Part shown: positions 16,241 to 24,906 of the stretch, one piece after another | Position numbering within the stretch: position 1 is the stretch's first letter | Layout of the letters: the number at the start of each line of letters is the position of its first letter | Source: JASHPR01 sp963795055 | GTDB lineage: Bacteria > Actinomycetota > Actinomycetes > Streptosporangiales > Streptosporangiaceae | Direction: 5' to 3' | Assembly (NCBI GenBank): GCA_963795055.1 | Contig: CAWCGJ010000004.1 | Coordinates: forward strand, 1 to 64,000 | DNA: 64,000 nucleotides | Notes under the pieces: model-generated | The model's input: the letters and a program-made list of their open reading frames with translations, nothing else | What the model was told of the DNA's origin: nothing | Databases searched by the model: none | Position numbers and translations under genes: made by a program

Positions 16241-17745
16241 AACCGCTCCGGACGGTTCCGCTGCCGGCCGGGTTCGGCATCGCCTTCGATCCCGAGACCC
16301 GGTTCGTGGGGTCCGACGTCCTGTTCGGCGGGTCGCCGCCGCGGCTGCTGCGGCTGAACGCGGCCGGGGTGCGGGCGCTGGAGGAGCTGCGCGGCGGCCC
16401 GGTCGGCTCGCCGGACAGCGGCCGGCTGGCCCGGCGGCTGACCGACACCGGGCTGGCGCACCCGCGCCCGCCCGCGCGGCCGCGGGCGGCCGAGGTCACC
16501 GTGGTGATCCCGGTCCGGGACCGGCCCGCCGAGCTGGACCGCTGCCTGTCCGCGCTCGGCCCCGGCTACCCGGTGATCGTGGTGGACGACGGCTCGGCGG
16601 ACCCGGCCGCAACCGCCCGGGCGTGCGCGGGGCATGGCGTGCGGCTGGTACGGCGGCCGGTGCCCGGCGGGCCCGGCCCGGCCCGCAACGACGGGCTGGC
16701 GCTGGCCGCCACGCCGCTCGTCGCGTTCCTCGACAGCGACTGCGTGGCCGGCCCGGACTGGATCGCGGGGATCGCCGCGCATTTCGCCGACCCGATGGTC
16801 GGCGCCGTGGCGCCGCGGGTGCGGGGCGTGACCGGGCGCAGCGCCGCCGGCCGCTACCTGGCGGCCCGGGCCCCGGTCGACCTGGGCCCGCGCGAGGCCC
16901 GGGTCGCGCCGCTGACCTGGCTGTCCTACGTGCCGACCGCGGCCCTGCTGGTCCGCAGGGACGCGGTCGCCGCCGGATTCGACCCGGGCCTGCGTTACGG
17001 CGAGGACGTCGACCTGATCTGGCGGATGATCGACGCGGGCTGGCGGGTCCGGTACGACCCGGGCGCGGAGGTCGGCCACGTGGAGCCCGACCGCTGGATC
17101 CCGGTGCTGGCCCGCCGGTTCCGGTACGGGAGCTCGGCGGCACCGCTGGCCCGCAGGCACCCGGGCCGGGTGCCGCCGCTGATCGTCCAGGCCTGGCCGG
17201 GCGCGGCGGCCGGCGCGCTGCTCGCCCGCCGCCCGGTGGCCGCGCTCGCCGCGTACGCGGCCGGGACGGGCCAGCTGGTCTGGCTGCTGCGCGGCTGGGA
17301 CGTGCCGGCCCGGGGCGTGCTCCGGCCGATGGCCGGGTCGGTGCGGCAGGCCTGGCTCGGCGCCGGGCGGTGGAGCATTCAGTACGCCCTCCCGGCGGTC
17401 GCGGCCGGCCTGGCCTGGCCGGGCGGGCGCCGCCCGCGGACCAGGCTCGGCCGCAGGCTCGCCCTGGCCTCCCTGCTGGCGGGGCCGCCGGCCGCGGCGT
17501 GGCTCGGCAGCAGGCCGCGCCTGGACCCGGTCAGGTTCGCGCTCGGCTACCTGGCCGACGAGGCGGCCTACGGGGCGGGCGTGTACCGGGGGGCGGTGGC
17601 CGAGCGGCTCGCCGCCCCGTTGCTGCCGCGGCTCGCCTGGCGTCCGCTGCCCCGGCCCGCGCGGCTAGCCCGCCGAGAAGTGCCGCCAGGCGTCCTGGGC
17701 CAGCCGCAGGGTCAGCTGCTCGTGCCCCTTCCCGACCGCCTCTGA
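16237..17745 (+). CDS. mftF: Mycofactocin glycosyltransferase
   Basis: A 502-residue GT2 enzyme that attaches beta-1,4-glucose units to mycofactocin. An N-terminal segment (residues 1-85, LPAGFGIAFDPETRF) precedes the GT-A domain: VTVVIPVRDRPAELDRC, VIVVDDGSADP, PGPARNDGLA, VAFLDSDC (DxD) and YGEDVDLIWRM. The C-terminal third holds hydrophobic helices and a long basic stretch. It starts in an ATGA overlap with the SDR. The 3' end overlaps the opposite-strand lipoprotein gene by 81 bp; the last ~28 residues (REVPPGVLGQPQG..) look atypical and may be read-through after loss of an earlier stop. Confidence 0.93.
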   Translation: MKPLRTVPLPAGFGIAFDPETRFVGSDVLFGGSPPRLLRLNAAGVRALEELRGGPVGSPDSGRLARRLTDTGLAHPRPPARPRAAEVTVVIPVRDRPAELDRCLSALGPGYPVIVVDDGSADPAATARACAGHGVRLVRRPVPGGPGPARNDGLALAATPLVAFLDSDCVAGPDWIAGIAAHFADPMVGAVAPRVRGVTGRSAAGRYLAARAPVDLGPREARVAPLTWLSYVPTAALLVRRDAVAAGFDPGLRYGEDVDLIWRMIDAGWRVRYDPGAEVGHVEPDRWIPVLARRFRYGSSAAPLARRHPGRVPPLIVQAWPGAAAGALLARRPVAALAAYAAGTGQLVWLLRGWDVPARGVLRPMAGSVRQAWLGAGRWSIQYALPAVAAGLAWPGGRRPRTRLGRRLALASLLAGPPAAAWLGSRPRLDPVRFALGYLADEAAYGAGVYRGAVAERLAAPLLPRLAWRPLPRPARLARREVPPGVLGQPQGQLLVPLPDRL

Positions 17746-18384
17746 GGCGATGGACCGGTCGTCGATCCAGATCAGGGTGCGATCGGACCTGATCACGATC
17801 CAGTCGTGGGCCTGGAACAGGTCCGGGGTCGGCGTCCGTACCCGGACCGTGACGTAGAGCGCCTGATCGCCGAGGCCGTGCAGCGGCGCCGCCGCCTCGC
17901 TGGCCGACGCCGGATCCGAGCCGGGCACGCTGGCCGGCAACAGGAAGTGCCCGCACCTGCCGATCAGCGCGGACAGCGTCTTGACCATGTTCGCGGCCTC
18001 GGCTCCCGGGTAGACGTCAATCCCCTCGTACCAGGACGGCGCGAACGGCCCGTACAGCTGCGGGTGCAGCACGCCGATGGACTGGCCGCTGCTGAGCGGG
18101 GCGCCCGGGACGAACGACGCCGGCGCCGCCAGCTGGGAGCAGACGTGGTCGGCGCTGCCGCGCGGCGGGACGAACGGCCGGGCCCGGGCCGACCGCCGGG
18201 CGGTCTGCATGTTCCGCGGCTGGGGCGCGAACCCCGGGGCCGCGCCGGGCGCCAGCAGCCGGGTCTTGACCTGCGCGACCGTGGACGGGTCCGGGACCGA
18301 GGAGCCGGAGGAGCAGCTCGTGATCAGCGCCAGGCCGAGGGCGGCGACCGCGAGGGGAATGAGGCGGCCTGGCCCAGGTATCAC
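17665..18384 (-). CDS. Putative lipoprotein of unknown function
   Basis: A 239-residue exported protein starting at GTG 18384. Residues 1-24 form a lipoprotein signal peptide (IPLAVAALGLALITSC, lipobox ITSC). The mature domain has two cysteines (VCSQL and GRCGHF), a WYEGIDVYPGAEAANMVKTLSALIGRCG segment and a beta-rich C-terminus (QALYVTVRVRTPT, DWIVIRSDRTLIWID). This layout recalls extracellular sensor domains of actinobacterial lipoproteins, but I do not recognise the family with certainty. It is convergent with and overlaps mftF by 81 bp, so the two mRNAs could interfere. Confidence 0.6.
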   Translation of the reverse strand: MIPGPGRLIPLAVAALGLALITSCSSGSSVPDPSTVAQVKTRLLAPGAAPGFAPQPRNMQTARRSARARPFVPPRGSADHVCSQLAAPASFVPGAPLSSGQSIGVLHPQLYGPFAPSWYEGIDVYPGAEAANMVKTLSALIGRCGHFLLPASVPGSDPASASEAAAPLHGLGDQALYVTVRVRTPTPDLFQAHDWIVIRSDRTLIWIDDRSIASEAVGKGHEQLTLRLAQDAWRHFSAG

Positions 18385-18442
18385 GCGGGTAATCCTATGG
18401 GCTCAAGTACCGTTTTATCGGGCTCTTTCGGATGACGGCGGC

Positions 18443-19633
18443 TCAGCCGGCCAGCAGCGTGTCCCGGTGCGCCCAGGCCGTGCGCAGCAGCGCGGCGCCG
18501 GCCGGCTGCATGGGTTCCGTGGCGGCGAAGCGCTCGATGTTCCCGGCCTCGAACGCAACGCCAGCGGCCGCGCCGGCCGCGCCGTCGCCGGCCACGATGC
18601 GGCCCTCGTCGTTGGCCGGGACCAGGCCGGAGAAGACGGCGTCGAACAGGTCGGCGTCGAACACGGCGACGGTCAGCATGTCGGCGGCGAGCGTCAGCGG
18701 GTCGGCGCCCAGGCCGAGCCAGAACACCCGCAGCCGCCCGGCCCGCCGGGCCTCGGCCAGCCCGGCGTGCAGCGGCCAGGCCTGGTAGTCGATCGGCGCG
18801 GCGTCGCTGTGGTAGTCCTCGCCGCCGCCCAGCAGTTCCTCGGCCAGCTCGCGGACGATGCAGCGCCACAGGCTGAAATCGTTGGCCCGGTTCCACTCGG
18901 CGTCATGCGAGGGCTGGAAGACCCCGACCGGGGCGACCTGGTAGAGGCCGCCGCCGCTGGCCACCCGGGCCGGATCCCGCCAGTGCAGGATCATCGCCGC
19001 GCGGCCCGAGGCGCGGTCGGCGCGCAGCACCAGCGTGCAGATCGCGGTCATCACGGGCCGCCGCCCCAGGTCGGTGGGGTCGCCGATCAGCGACCGCAGC
19101 GGCAGCTCGTCCAGGGCCGGGAGTCGGGCCCCGTCGCGTGCGGCCAGGACGGCCGCCGCGTACTCGTGCGCCACGGCCTCGCAGGTGTTGATCACCTGGA
19201 AGTAGCGGCCCTCGCCGAACTCGAGGCTCGCCGTGCCCGGCGCCGCCGCGGCCTCGAGCAGCCGGTAGCAGGCACGGTCCTCGAACAGCCGCGGCGGGTT
19301 CAGCGCGCCCAGCGCGGCGGCGTAGCAGCCGAACCGGCTCCCGTCCTCGCGCAGCGGGAGTGCCGCCGCGGCTTCCGGCCCGGTGCCGTCGACGCCCCGC
19401 GGCGGCGGGCCGGGATGCCAGGCCAGTGCGACCCGGTCCAGCGGGACCGGCGCGCCCGGCCGCCATTCCGGGCGGGCCAGCAGCGGTGTTCCCGCGACGC
19501 GCCAGGACCGCGGGTACAGGTCCTGCGCGGCCAGGCTCAGCTCGTGCCGGCGGCGGTTCAGGACGCCGCGGACCCGCAGCCAGTGCTGCTGGCTGCGGCG
19601 CACCGCGTCGCCGCTGCCTGGATCATGAGGCAC
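18443..19633 (-). CDS. Nudix-like protein of unknown function
   Basis: About 396 residues from GTG 19633, which has GGAAAG upstream; the frame is open to 19738. The N-terminal part includes QHWLRVRGVLNRRRHELSLAA and a WHPG loop. The central part has FQVINTCEAVAHEYAAAVLAARDG. The C-terminal half contains WRCIVRELAEELLGGGEDYH, which has the RE-x-x-EE core of a Nudix box, though the preceding glycine and glutamate spacing is poor. No other recognisable domain was seen. It could be a regulator with a degenerate Nudix sensor domain. It stands alone, divergent from the FHA-PrsW gene. Confidence 0.5.
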   Translation of the reverse strand: MPHDPGSGDAVRRSQQHWLRVRGVLNRRRHELSLAAQDLYPRSWRVAGTPLLARPEWRPGAPVPLDRVALAWHPGPPPRGVDGTGPEAAAALPLREDGSRFGCYAAALGALNPPRLFEDRACYRLLEAAAAPGTASLEFGEGRYFQVINTCEAVAHEYAAAVLAARDGARLPALDELPLRSLIGDPTDLGRRPVMTAICTLVLRADRASGRAAMILHWRDPARVASGGGLYQVAPVGVFQPSHDAEWNRANDFSLWRCIVRELAEELLGGGEDYHSDAAPIDYQAWPLHAGLAEARRAGRLRVFWLGLGADPLTLAADMLTVAVFDADLFDAVFSGLVPANDEGRIVAGDGAAGAAAGVAFEAGNIERFAATEPMQPAGAALLRTAWAHRDTLLAG

Positions 19634-19781
19634 GTGACTCGCTTTCCGGATCGGCCGGTTCCCTGGTCCGGCCCCGACCCTACCGGCGGCCGGCCGGTTA
19701 CCCTGGGGGGCTGGGGCAGCGGGGAACGCCGGGGACACCGGAGCATGCGCTCACGGTGACGGTCAGACGGGCAAGAGGGCC

Positions 19782-21328
19782 ATGACATTCACGAGTTCAC
19801 CCCAGGAGCGCGCAGGCTCCGAGGGCACGAGGTGGGTCTTCAACCTGCCGCCCGGATGGCCCGCGCCGCCCGCCGGGTGGCAGCCGCAGCCGGGCTGGCA
19901 GCCTGACCCGTCCTGGCCGCCGGCCCGGCCGGCTGGGAGTTCTGGCGCCCGGCGCCGGGCGGGGACACCCTCGCCGCCGCCCCGGCCGGGGAGCTTCACC
20001 TCACCGTCGACGGCCAGCCGTACGCGTTCCCGGCCGGCCAGCCGGTCCGGATCGGGCGCGCACCCGACAGCGACGTGGTGGTCAGCTATCCGGCCGTCTC
20101 CCGCCAGCACGCGCAGCTGAGCTGGGCGGCCGACGGGTGGCTTTTCGAGAACGTCGGCCAGGCGCCCACTTTCTCCGGCGGACAGCAGGTCATGCGGGTC
20201 GTGGTGAGCCCAGGGATGGAGCTCGTCCTAGGGTCGGCGCACGGGCCGGCGCTGCGCATCGAGTCAGCGCCGGTATCGGACCGTCCGGCACCGGGACCGC
20301 CGGGCGCGGGTGCGCAGGCGCCCCCCGCGCCCCCGCCGGCTGGCCCCCGGCCCGGCTCCAGCCGACCCGCCGCCGCGCCCTCCGGCGAGCTCGACGAGCT
20401 GGTGACGGCGTTCCGGATCCTGATCCCGGTCCGGAGCTGGCTCAAGAATCCCGGCTGGCACCAGGGCCTGCGGCTGCTGGTCATCACGTACGCGCTGCTC
20501 CCGCTGGTGTTCATCGCGCTGTTCGCGTCGTCGGGCAACCTGACCACCCCGGGCTGGGCGTACGGCCTGTACATCGCGCCGCTGTGGGCGATCGGCTTCT
20601 GGCTGCTGATCCGGCCCGGGCCGATCAAGGCGCTGGAGATCCGGGTCGGCATCGGCATCATCGTCTGGACGCTGGTGTGGCTGAACCTCGTGACGATCAC
20701 CATCAATGACCACCTGGGCAAGCCGGGTCAGCCGCTTTCCTTCCCGGCCGCCATCGGGGTCGGGCTCAACGAGGAGATCACGAAGGCGCTGCCGATCCTG
20801 CTGGCCGGGCTCATCCTGCTGAAATTCCGCTCGGTGAAGCTCGACGTCCGGATGTGGATGTTCCTCGGAACCATCGCCGGGCTCACCTTCGGCGTCACCG
20901 AGGCGGCCCTCTACACCTCCCAGGACATCGTGATCATCAATCACGCGCAGGTCGCCAGCCAGGCGGTCATGGCGGTCCTGTCCTTTGCCGAGCGCGTGTT
21001 CGTCGACGGCTTCCAGCACGCCGTGTGGGCGGGGATCTCGGCGTTCTTCATCGGGATGGCCATCAACTATCCGCGGCGGCGGGTGCAGCTCGTGCTGTTC
21101 GGCGTGTCGATCCCGGTCATCCTGCACGCGCTGAACGACTGGAGCGCGGGCGCCTTCAACTCCTACTGGGTGTGGATCGTCATCCAGGCCGTCTCGCTGC
21201 TCCTGTTCCTGGGCTACACGATGTCGGCGACGTCGATCGAGCGCCAGGTCCGCCAGGCGCCGATGTTCCGCGGGGAATCGATGATCATGGAAGCGTTCAC
21301 GGACTCGAAGGAAGCGAATACCCCGTAG
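19782..21328 (+). pseudogene. FHA domain-PrsW family intramembrane protease, one frameshift
   Basis: The N-terminal 50 residues (PPGWPAPPAGWQPQPGWQPDPSW) resemble DUF2510-like linkers in frame 3. Near 19935 one base seems missing and the protein continues in frame 2 with GWEFWRPAPGGD. It then has an FHA domain (RIGRAPDSDVVVSYPAVSRQHAQLSW, the GR..S..H core for phosphothreonine binding), a Pro-rich linker, and about eight membrane helices. The helices carry GLNEEITKALP, GFQHAVWAG and VILHALNDW, the Glu-Glu and His motifs of the PrsW/CAAX-like metalloprotease family. PrsW of Bacillus cleaves an anti-sigma factor. Restoring the frame gives about 515 residues. It faces an ECF sigma gene with only 2 nt between. 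Confidence 0.75.
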
Positions 21329-21330
21329 GT

Positions 21331-22431
21331 TCAGCGGCCCTGCCGGCGGGCCTGCTGCCACCGCCGCTCAACGTCGGCGGCCAGCTCGGCGGCGGCGTCG
21401 GGGAAAGACTGCCACCCGGGGTCCGGGCATTCGGTCGCCTCGGCCTCGGCGAACAGCCGGGCGTCGACCCGGATCGGCGCGTTCACCATGGTCGCGAGGG
21501 TCACCGCGTCGCTGGGCCGGGCGTCGACCTCGCGCCGCCCGGCGGGCCCGTCCACGATCACGACCGCGTAGAACGTACCGCCGTTGTCCAGCCGGGTGAT
21601 CCTGGTCTCGGCGGCCTGGGCGCCCGCGGCGGCCAGCAGGCCGACGGCCATCTGATAGGTCAGCGGGCGCGGCATCTCGACCGCCTCCAGGGTCAGCGCG
21701 AGCGCGGTGGCCTCGAACGGCCCCACCCAGATCGGCAGCCGCTGCCCGCCGGCCGATTCGAGCACCATGATGTGCTTGCGCGTCTCCCGATCGCCCTCCT
21801 CTCGCCGTACCTCGGCGACCGAGACGTCGATCCACTCTGGCGCGTCCGTAGCAGCTGGCATGGTCGTTCCCTCCTCGATGTCCATAAGCGGGGCGAGCCT
21901 CGGGGCGAGGGCCGCCCGGGCCTGGTGCAGCCGTGACTTCACGGCCCCGACGGAGACGCCCAGTTCCGCGGCGACTTCGCGGTGGCTCAGGCCCTGCAGG
22001 TAGAACAGGAGCACCGCCTCCCGCTGGCCGTCGGCGAGCCCCGCGATCGCGGCCCGGACCCGGGCCGCGAGGTCGGCCAGTTCCGCGAGCTCGTCCGGCC
22101 CGGCGTCGTCGCCTGCCCGGTCCGGGCCGAAGTCCGGCCGCTCCGCGCGGAGCTGCCGGAGCCAGCGCCGCGACACGTTCAGGGCGATCCCGCAGAACCA
22201 CGAGCCGAACCGGTCGGCGCTGCGGAGCCGGTCCAGCCCGGTCATCGCCGCCACCGCGGCCTCCTGGACCGCGTCGCGGGCCAGGTCGTCCGAGCCGAGC
22301 ACCCGGGCCGCCAGCGCCGTGGCCGTGCGCTGGTGGCGCCGCACCAGCTCCGCGAAGGGCTCCCTGGCACCGCGGCGCGCCGCGCGGACCAGGTCCGCGT
22401 CGCAGACGGGGCGGTCCCGGAGTTGTGCCAC
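21331..22431 (-). CDS. ECF sigma factor fused to a bifunctional nuclease (BFN) domain
   Basis: A 366-residue protein from GTG 22431. Residues 12-95 are sigma-70 region 2 (DADLVRAARRGAREPFAELV, AVQEAAVAAM, DRFGSWFCGIALNVSRRW). Residues 130-180 are region 4 (QREAVLLFYLQGLSHREVAAELGVSVGAVKSRLHQAR). After a short linker with an internal Met (TTMPAATDAPEW), residues 205-325 are a DUF151/BFN domain (LPIWVGPFEATAL, REVDARPSDAVTLAT, APIRVDARLF). BFN proteins are usually free-standing, so the fusion is unusual. The internal ATG behind GGAGGG could also yield a separate BFN protein. It is tail-to-tail with the PrsW-like protease. Confidence 0.88.
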   Translation of the reverse strand: MAQLRDRPVCDADLVRAARRGAREPFAELVRRHQRTATALAARVLGSDDLARDAVQEAAVAAMTGLDRLRSADRFGSWFCGIALNVSRRWLRQLRAERPDFGPDRAGDDAGPDELAELADLAARVRAAIAGLADGQREAVLLFYLQGLSHREVAAELGVSVGAVKSRLHQARAALAPRLAPLMDIEEGTTMPAATDAPEWIDVSVAEVRREEGDRETRKHIMVLESAGGQRLPIWVGPFEATALALTLEAVEMPRPLTYQMAVGLLAAAGAQAAETRITRLDNGGTFYAVVIVDGPAGRREVDARPSDAVTLATMVNAPIRVDARLFAEAEATECPDPGWQSFPDAAAELAADVERRWQQARRQGR

Positions 22432-22505
22432 GTCCCATAGTGCCCACCGGCGGCGGCAGGGTTAGCCCTGAGGCCGCCCCGTCCTGCCCCCGGGCCGGGC
22501 TGCGG

Positions 22506-23459
22506 TCAGGTGACCGGCGGCGCGGGGCCGAGCAGCGGCTGCAGGCGGGCGAGGCTCTCGCTGCCCCAGGGCCACTGGCCGTCGGTGGCGGACGGCCAGA
22601 CGAGCTGGAGAGCCGGGAAATCGGTCTTGTAGTACCAGTGAGCGAACCCGAAGTACTCGCGGCGCGCGTCGCCGCTGACGTTCACGAACGTGACCGCGTG
22701 CCCGTCGAGGAAGCCGTCGTAGCAGCGGCCGGGGACCAGGGTCTCGCCGCGCCTGACCCGGCGATACGCCTCCCAGAGCATCGAGTGCGCGAGCTCGAAG
22801 CGGATCCCGACGACAATCACCTCGGGGGCGCCCAGGGTGCGGTAGAACCCGATCGAGTAACAGAACTGCGGCCCCTGTTCGTCCTCGCGGATCCAGAGGC
22901 CATGCCAGCCGCAGGAGTCGATGCCGGCGAGCACGGCCTTCTCGCTCGGGTCGATATCCGGGTGCCGCCACCACGCGTCCCAGACCTCCCCGGCGTCGTC
23001 GCCGATGACCGCGCGCAGCTCATCGGGCGAGCTCGCCGCCCGTATCATCGGCAGGACCGCCGCGGCGCGCGCCTCGCCGAAGCGGCCGGCCACCTCGTCG
23101 AAGAGCCCGTCGTACTGGTCCTGCAGGCAGGCGCGCCGGTCACGCTCGAGCCGGCCCGGCTCCATCCGCGGCGCGATCTCCGACCACGGCAGCGGGTCCG
23201 GGCTGAGCAGGGCGTAAGCCGGAAGCCAGGCAGCAGCATCGACGCCGAAGGCGCGCTCGGCCGTGGCCGCGGCGGATGCGGGATTGTCGACCGGCAGCCG
23301 CTCGGCCGCTGTCCGCCGCCCGTCCGCGCCGAACGACAGGAGCTGGTATCCGCGGCACCCGGCGTGGCCGCCGTCGGCCACCGCGGCGAGCCCGCGCCAC
23401 CCCGGCCAGGCGGGCTGGGCCGCGAACAGCCACGCTCGCTCTTCTGCCATACGTCCCAT
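22506..23459 (-). CDS. DUF4262 domain protein
   Basis: A 317-residue protein with ATG 23459 and another ATG three codons later; neither has a ribosome site. The C-terminal half carries GWHGLWIREDEQGPQF, YSIGFYRTLGAPEVIVVG and the HSMLWEAYRRV helix, the pattern of DUF4262, whose function is unknown. The N-terminal half (about 150 residues) is acidic/helical and unmatched. It follows the ECF-BFN gene on the same strand with a 74-nt gap and may be a separate unit. It is divergent from the MOSC gene. Confidence 0.7.
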   Translation of the reverse strand: MGRMAEERAWLFAAQPAWPGWRGLAAVADGGHAGCRGYQLLSFGADGRRTAAERLPVDNPASAAATAERAFGVDAAAWLPAYALLSPDPLPWSEIAPRMEPGRLERDRRACLQDQYDGLFDEVAGRFGEARAAAVLPMIRAASSPDELRAVIGDDAGEVWDAWWRHPDIDPSEKAVLAGIDSCGWHGLWIREDEQGPQFCYSIGFYRTLGAPEVIVVGIRFELAHSMLWEAYRRVRRGETLVPGRCYDGFLDGHAVTFVNVSGDARREYFGFAHWYYKTDFPALQLVWPSATDGQWPWGSESLARLQPLLGPAPPVT

Positions 23460-23543
23460 ACTGGCAACACTGCCGCGTTACCGGGCCAACCTGGGCGTAG
23501 CGGCCCGCCGAAAAATCCGGGGACTCCGTTAGGCTTCGTTGAC

Positions 23544-24398
23544 ATGCCGCTGACCGTCACTGACCTGTACCGCTATCCGGTCAAGTCGTGCCGGGGCGAG
23601 CAGCGCGCGACCGCCCCGGTCGAGCCGTGGGGGCTGGGCGGCGACCGCCGGTGGATGATCGTGGACGGCTACGGCGAGGTGGTGACCGCGCGGGAGCACC
23701 CGCGGCTGGTGCTGGTCACGCCGTTCCTCACCGGCGGCGGCATTCGCCTGACCGGGCCTGACGGGCCGGACCTGACCGTGAGCGTCCCGGGCGGCGATGA
23801 GCTGATCCCGGTCGCGGTGTGGCAGAGCCGGCTGCTCGCCGCGCCGGCGGGCGCCGCGGCGGACGCCTGGTTCAGCGCCGTGACCGGGGAGCCGGTGCGG
23901 CTGGTCTATCTCGACGACCCGACGCGGCGGCAGCCGAATCCGGACTACAGCCGGGACGGCGACCGGGTCTCGTTCGCGGACGGCTACCCGTTACTGCTCA
24001 CCACCGATAGCTCGCTGGCCGAGCTGAACGGGGCGATCGCGGCCGGGCCGGGTGCGGCCGAGGGCCCGCTGCCGATGCGACGGTTCCGGCCCAACGTGGT
24101 CGTGGCGGGCACCGACCCGTGGGCCGAAGACGGCTGGCGGCGGCTGCGCATCGGTGAGGTGACGTTCCGCGCGGTCAAGGGCTGCGACCGGTGCGTGCTG
24201 ACCACCATCGATCCCGATACCGCGGCCACCGGCAAGGAGCCGATCGCCACGCTGGCCCGGACCCGGCGCTGGGACGGCAAGGTGTGGTTCGGCGTCAACC
24301 TGATCCCTGACGACCCGGGGACCGGCCATTCCCTCCGGGTGGGCGACCCGGTGCAGGTGCTGGAGCAGGCCGACCACGTGGACGGCCCGCTGCGCTGA
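23544..24398 (+). CDS. MOSC domain protein (YcbX-like)
   Basis: A 284-residue protein. The N-terminal beta-barrel domain (LYRYPVKSCRGEQ, GLGGDRRWMIVD) is followed by the MOSC domain with DGYPLLLTTDSSL, MRRFRPNVVV and the conserved cysteine loop GCDRCVLTTIDPDT. The family reduces N-hydroxylated compounds with a molybdenum cofactor in E. coli YcbX. The ATG at 23544 follows the conserved MPLTVTDLYRYP start; no ribosome site is visible, so the transcript may be leaderless. There is no ferredoxin domain at the C-terminus, unlike E. coli YcbX. Confidence 0.88.
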   Translation: MPLTVTDLYRYPVKSCRGEQRATAPVEPWGLGGDRRWMIVDGYGEVVTAREHPRLVLVTPFLTGGGIRLTGPDGPDLTVSVPGGDELIPVAVWQSRLLAAPAGAAADAWFSAVTGEPVRLVYLDDPTRRQPNPDYSRDGDRVSFADGYPLLLTTDSSLAELNGAIAAGPGAAEGPLPMRRFRPNVVVAGTDPWAEDGWRRLRIGEVTFRAVKGCDRCVLTTIDPDTAATGKEPIATLARTRRWDGKVWFGVNLIPDDPGTGHSLRVGDPVQVLEQADHVDGPLR

Positions 24399-24429
24399 CC
24401 TGTCCCCCCAGCCCGGGGCCGGCCGATCG

Positions 24430-24906
24430 TCAGGTGGTTCCCGGCGACGAGCCGCGGCCCGTCACGAAGAGCCCGATGATGTAGCAGAGCAGGGCCACGC
24501 CGGTAGCCAGAGCCATGCCCAGCGACGCGCCGGCGGCTCCGTCACGCACGAAGCTGGCCCCGTAGCCCGCGGCGGCGAGGATGGCCAGCAGGCCCACGGC
24601 CGACGTCACGATCGAGGCGCGGTGCCGGGCGATCACGGACCGGACGACCATGGACAACGCGGTCAGGATCAGCAGCAGGCCGAGCACGGTGTGCACGGCC
24701 AGGGCCTCGCTGGAGAAGGCCTGCCCGATGCCGCGCCCGCCGTGGCCCGCGGGCGGCAGCGTGACGTACAGGTTCACGCCGATGCCGAGGCCATACTGGA
24801 CCAGCAGCATGATCGCGGCGGCGAGGTTGCCCCGGGCCAGGTTCTCCCGCCAGTGATCCGGCCGCCGGTCCGGCTGGACGGCGGGCGCGCTCTGGTCTAC
24901 CTCCAT
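24430..24906 (-). CDS. Four-helix membrane protein of unknown function
   Basis: A 158-residue protein with four predicted helices (NLAAAIMLLVQYGLGIGVNLYV, AVHTVLGLLLILTALSMVV, VTSAVGLLAILAAAGYG, ATGVALLCYIIGLFVTG). The ATG at 24904-24906 lies inside the end of the upstream DUF1707 gene (10-nt overlap), so the two are coupled. The N-terminal 30 residues are cytoplasmic and polar. I do not recognise a named family. Confidence 0.65.
   Translation of the reverse strand: MEVDQSAPAVQPDRRPDHWRENLARGNLAAAIMLLVQYGLGIGVNLYVTLPPAGHGGRGIGQAFSSEALAVHTVLGLLLILTALSMVVRSVIARHRASIVTSAVGLLAILAAAGYGASFVRDGAAGASLGMALATGVALLCYIIGLFVTGRGSSPGTT

Noticed and set aside
21933..23543. Upstream extension of the MOSC gene as one very long protein
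   Set aside because: The extension is antisense to the ECF-BFN and DUF4262 genes and lacks protein-like features. The family start is at 23544.
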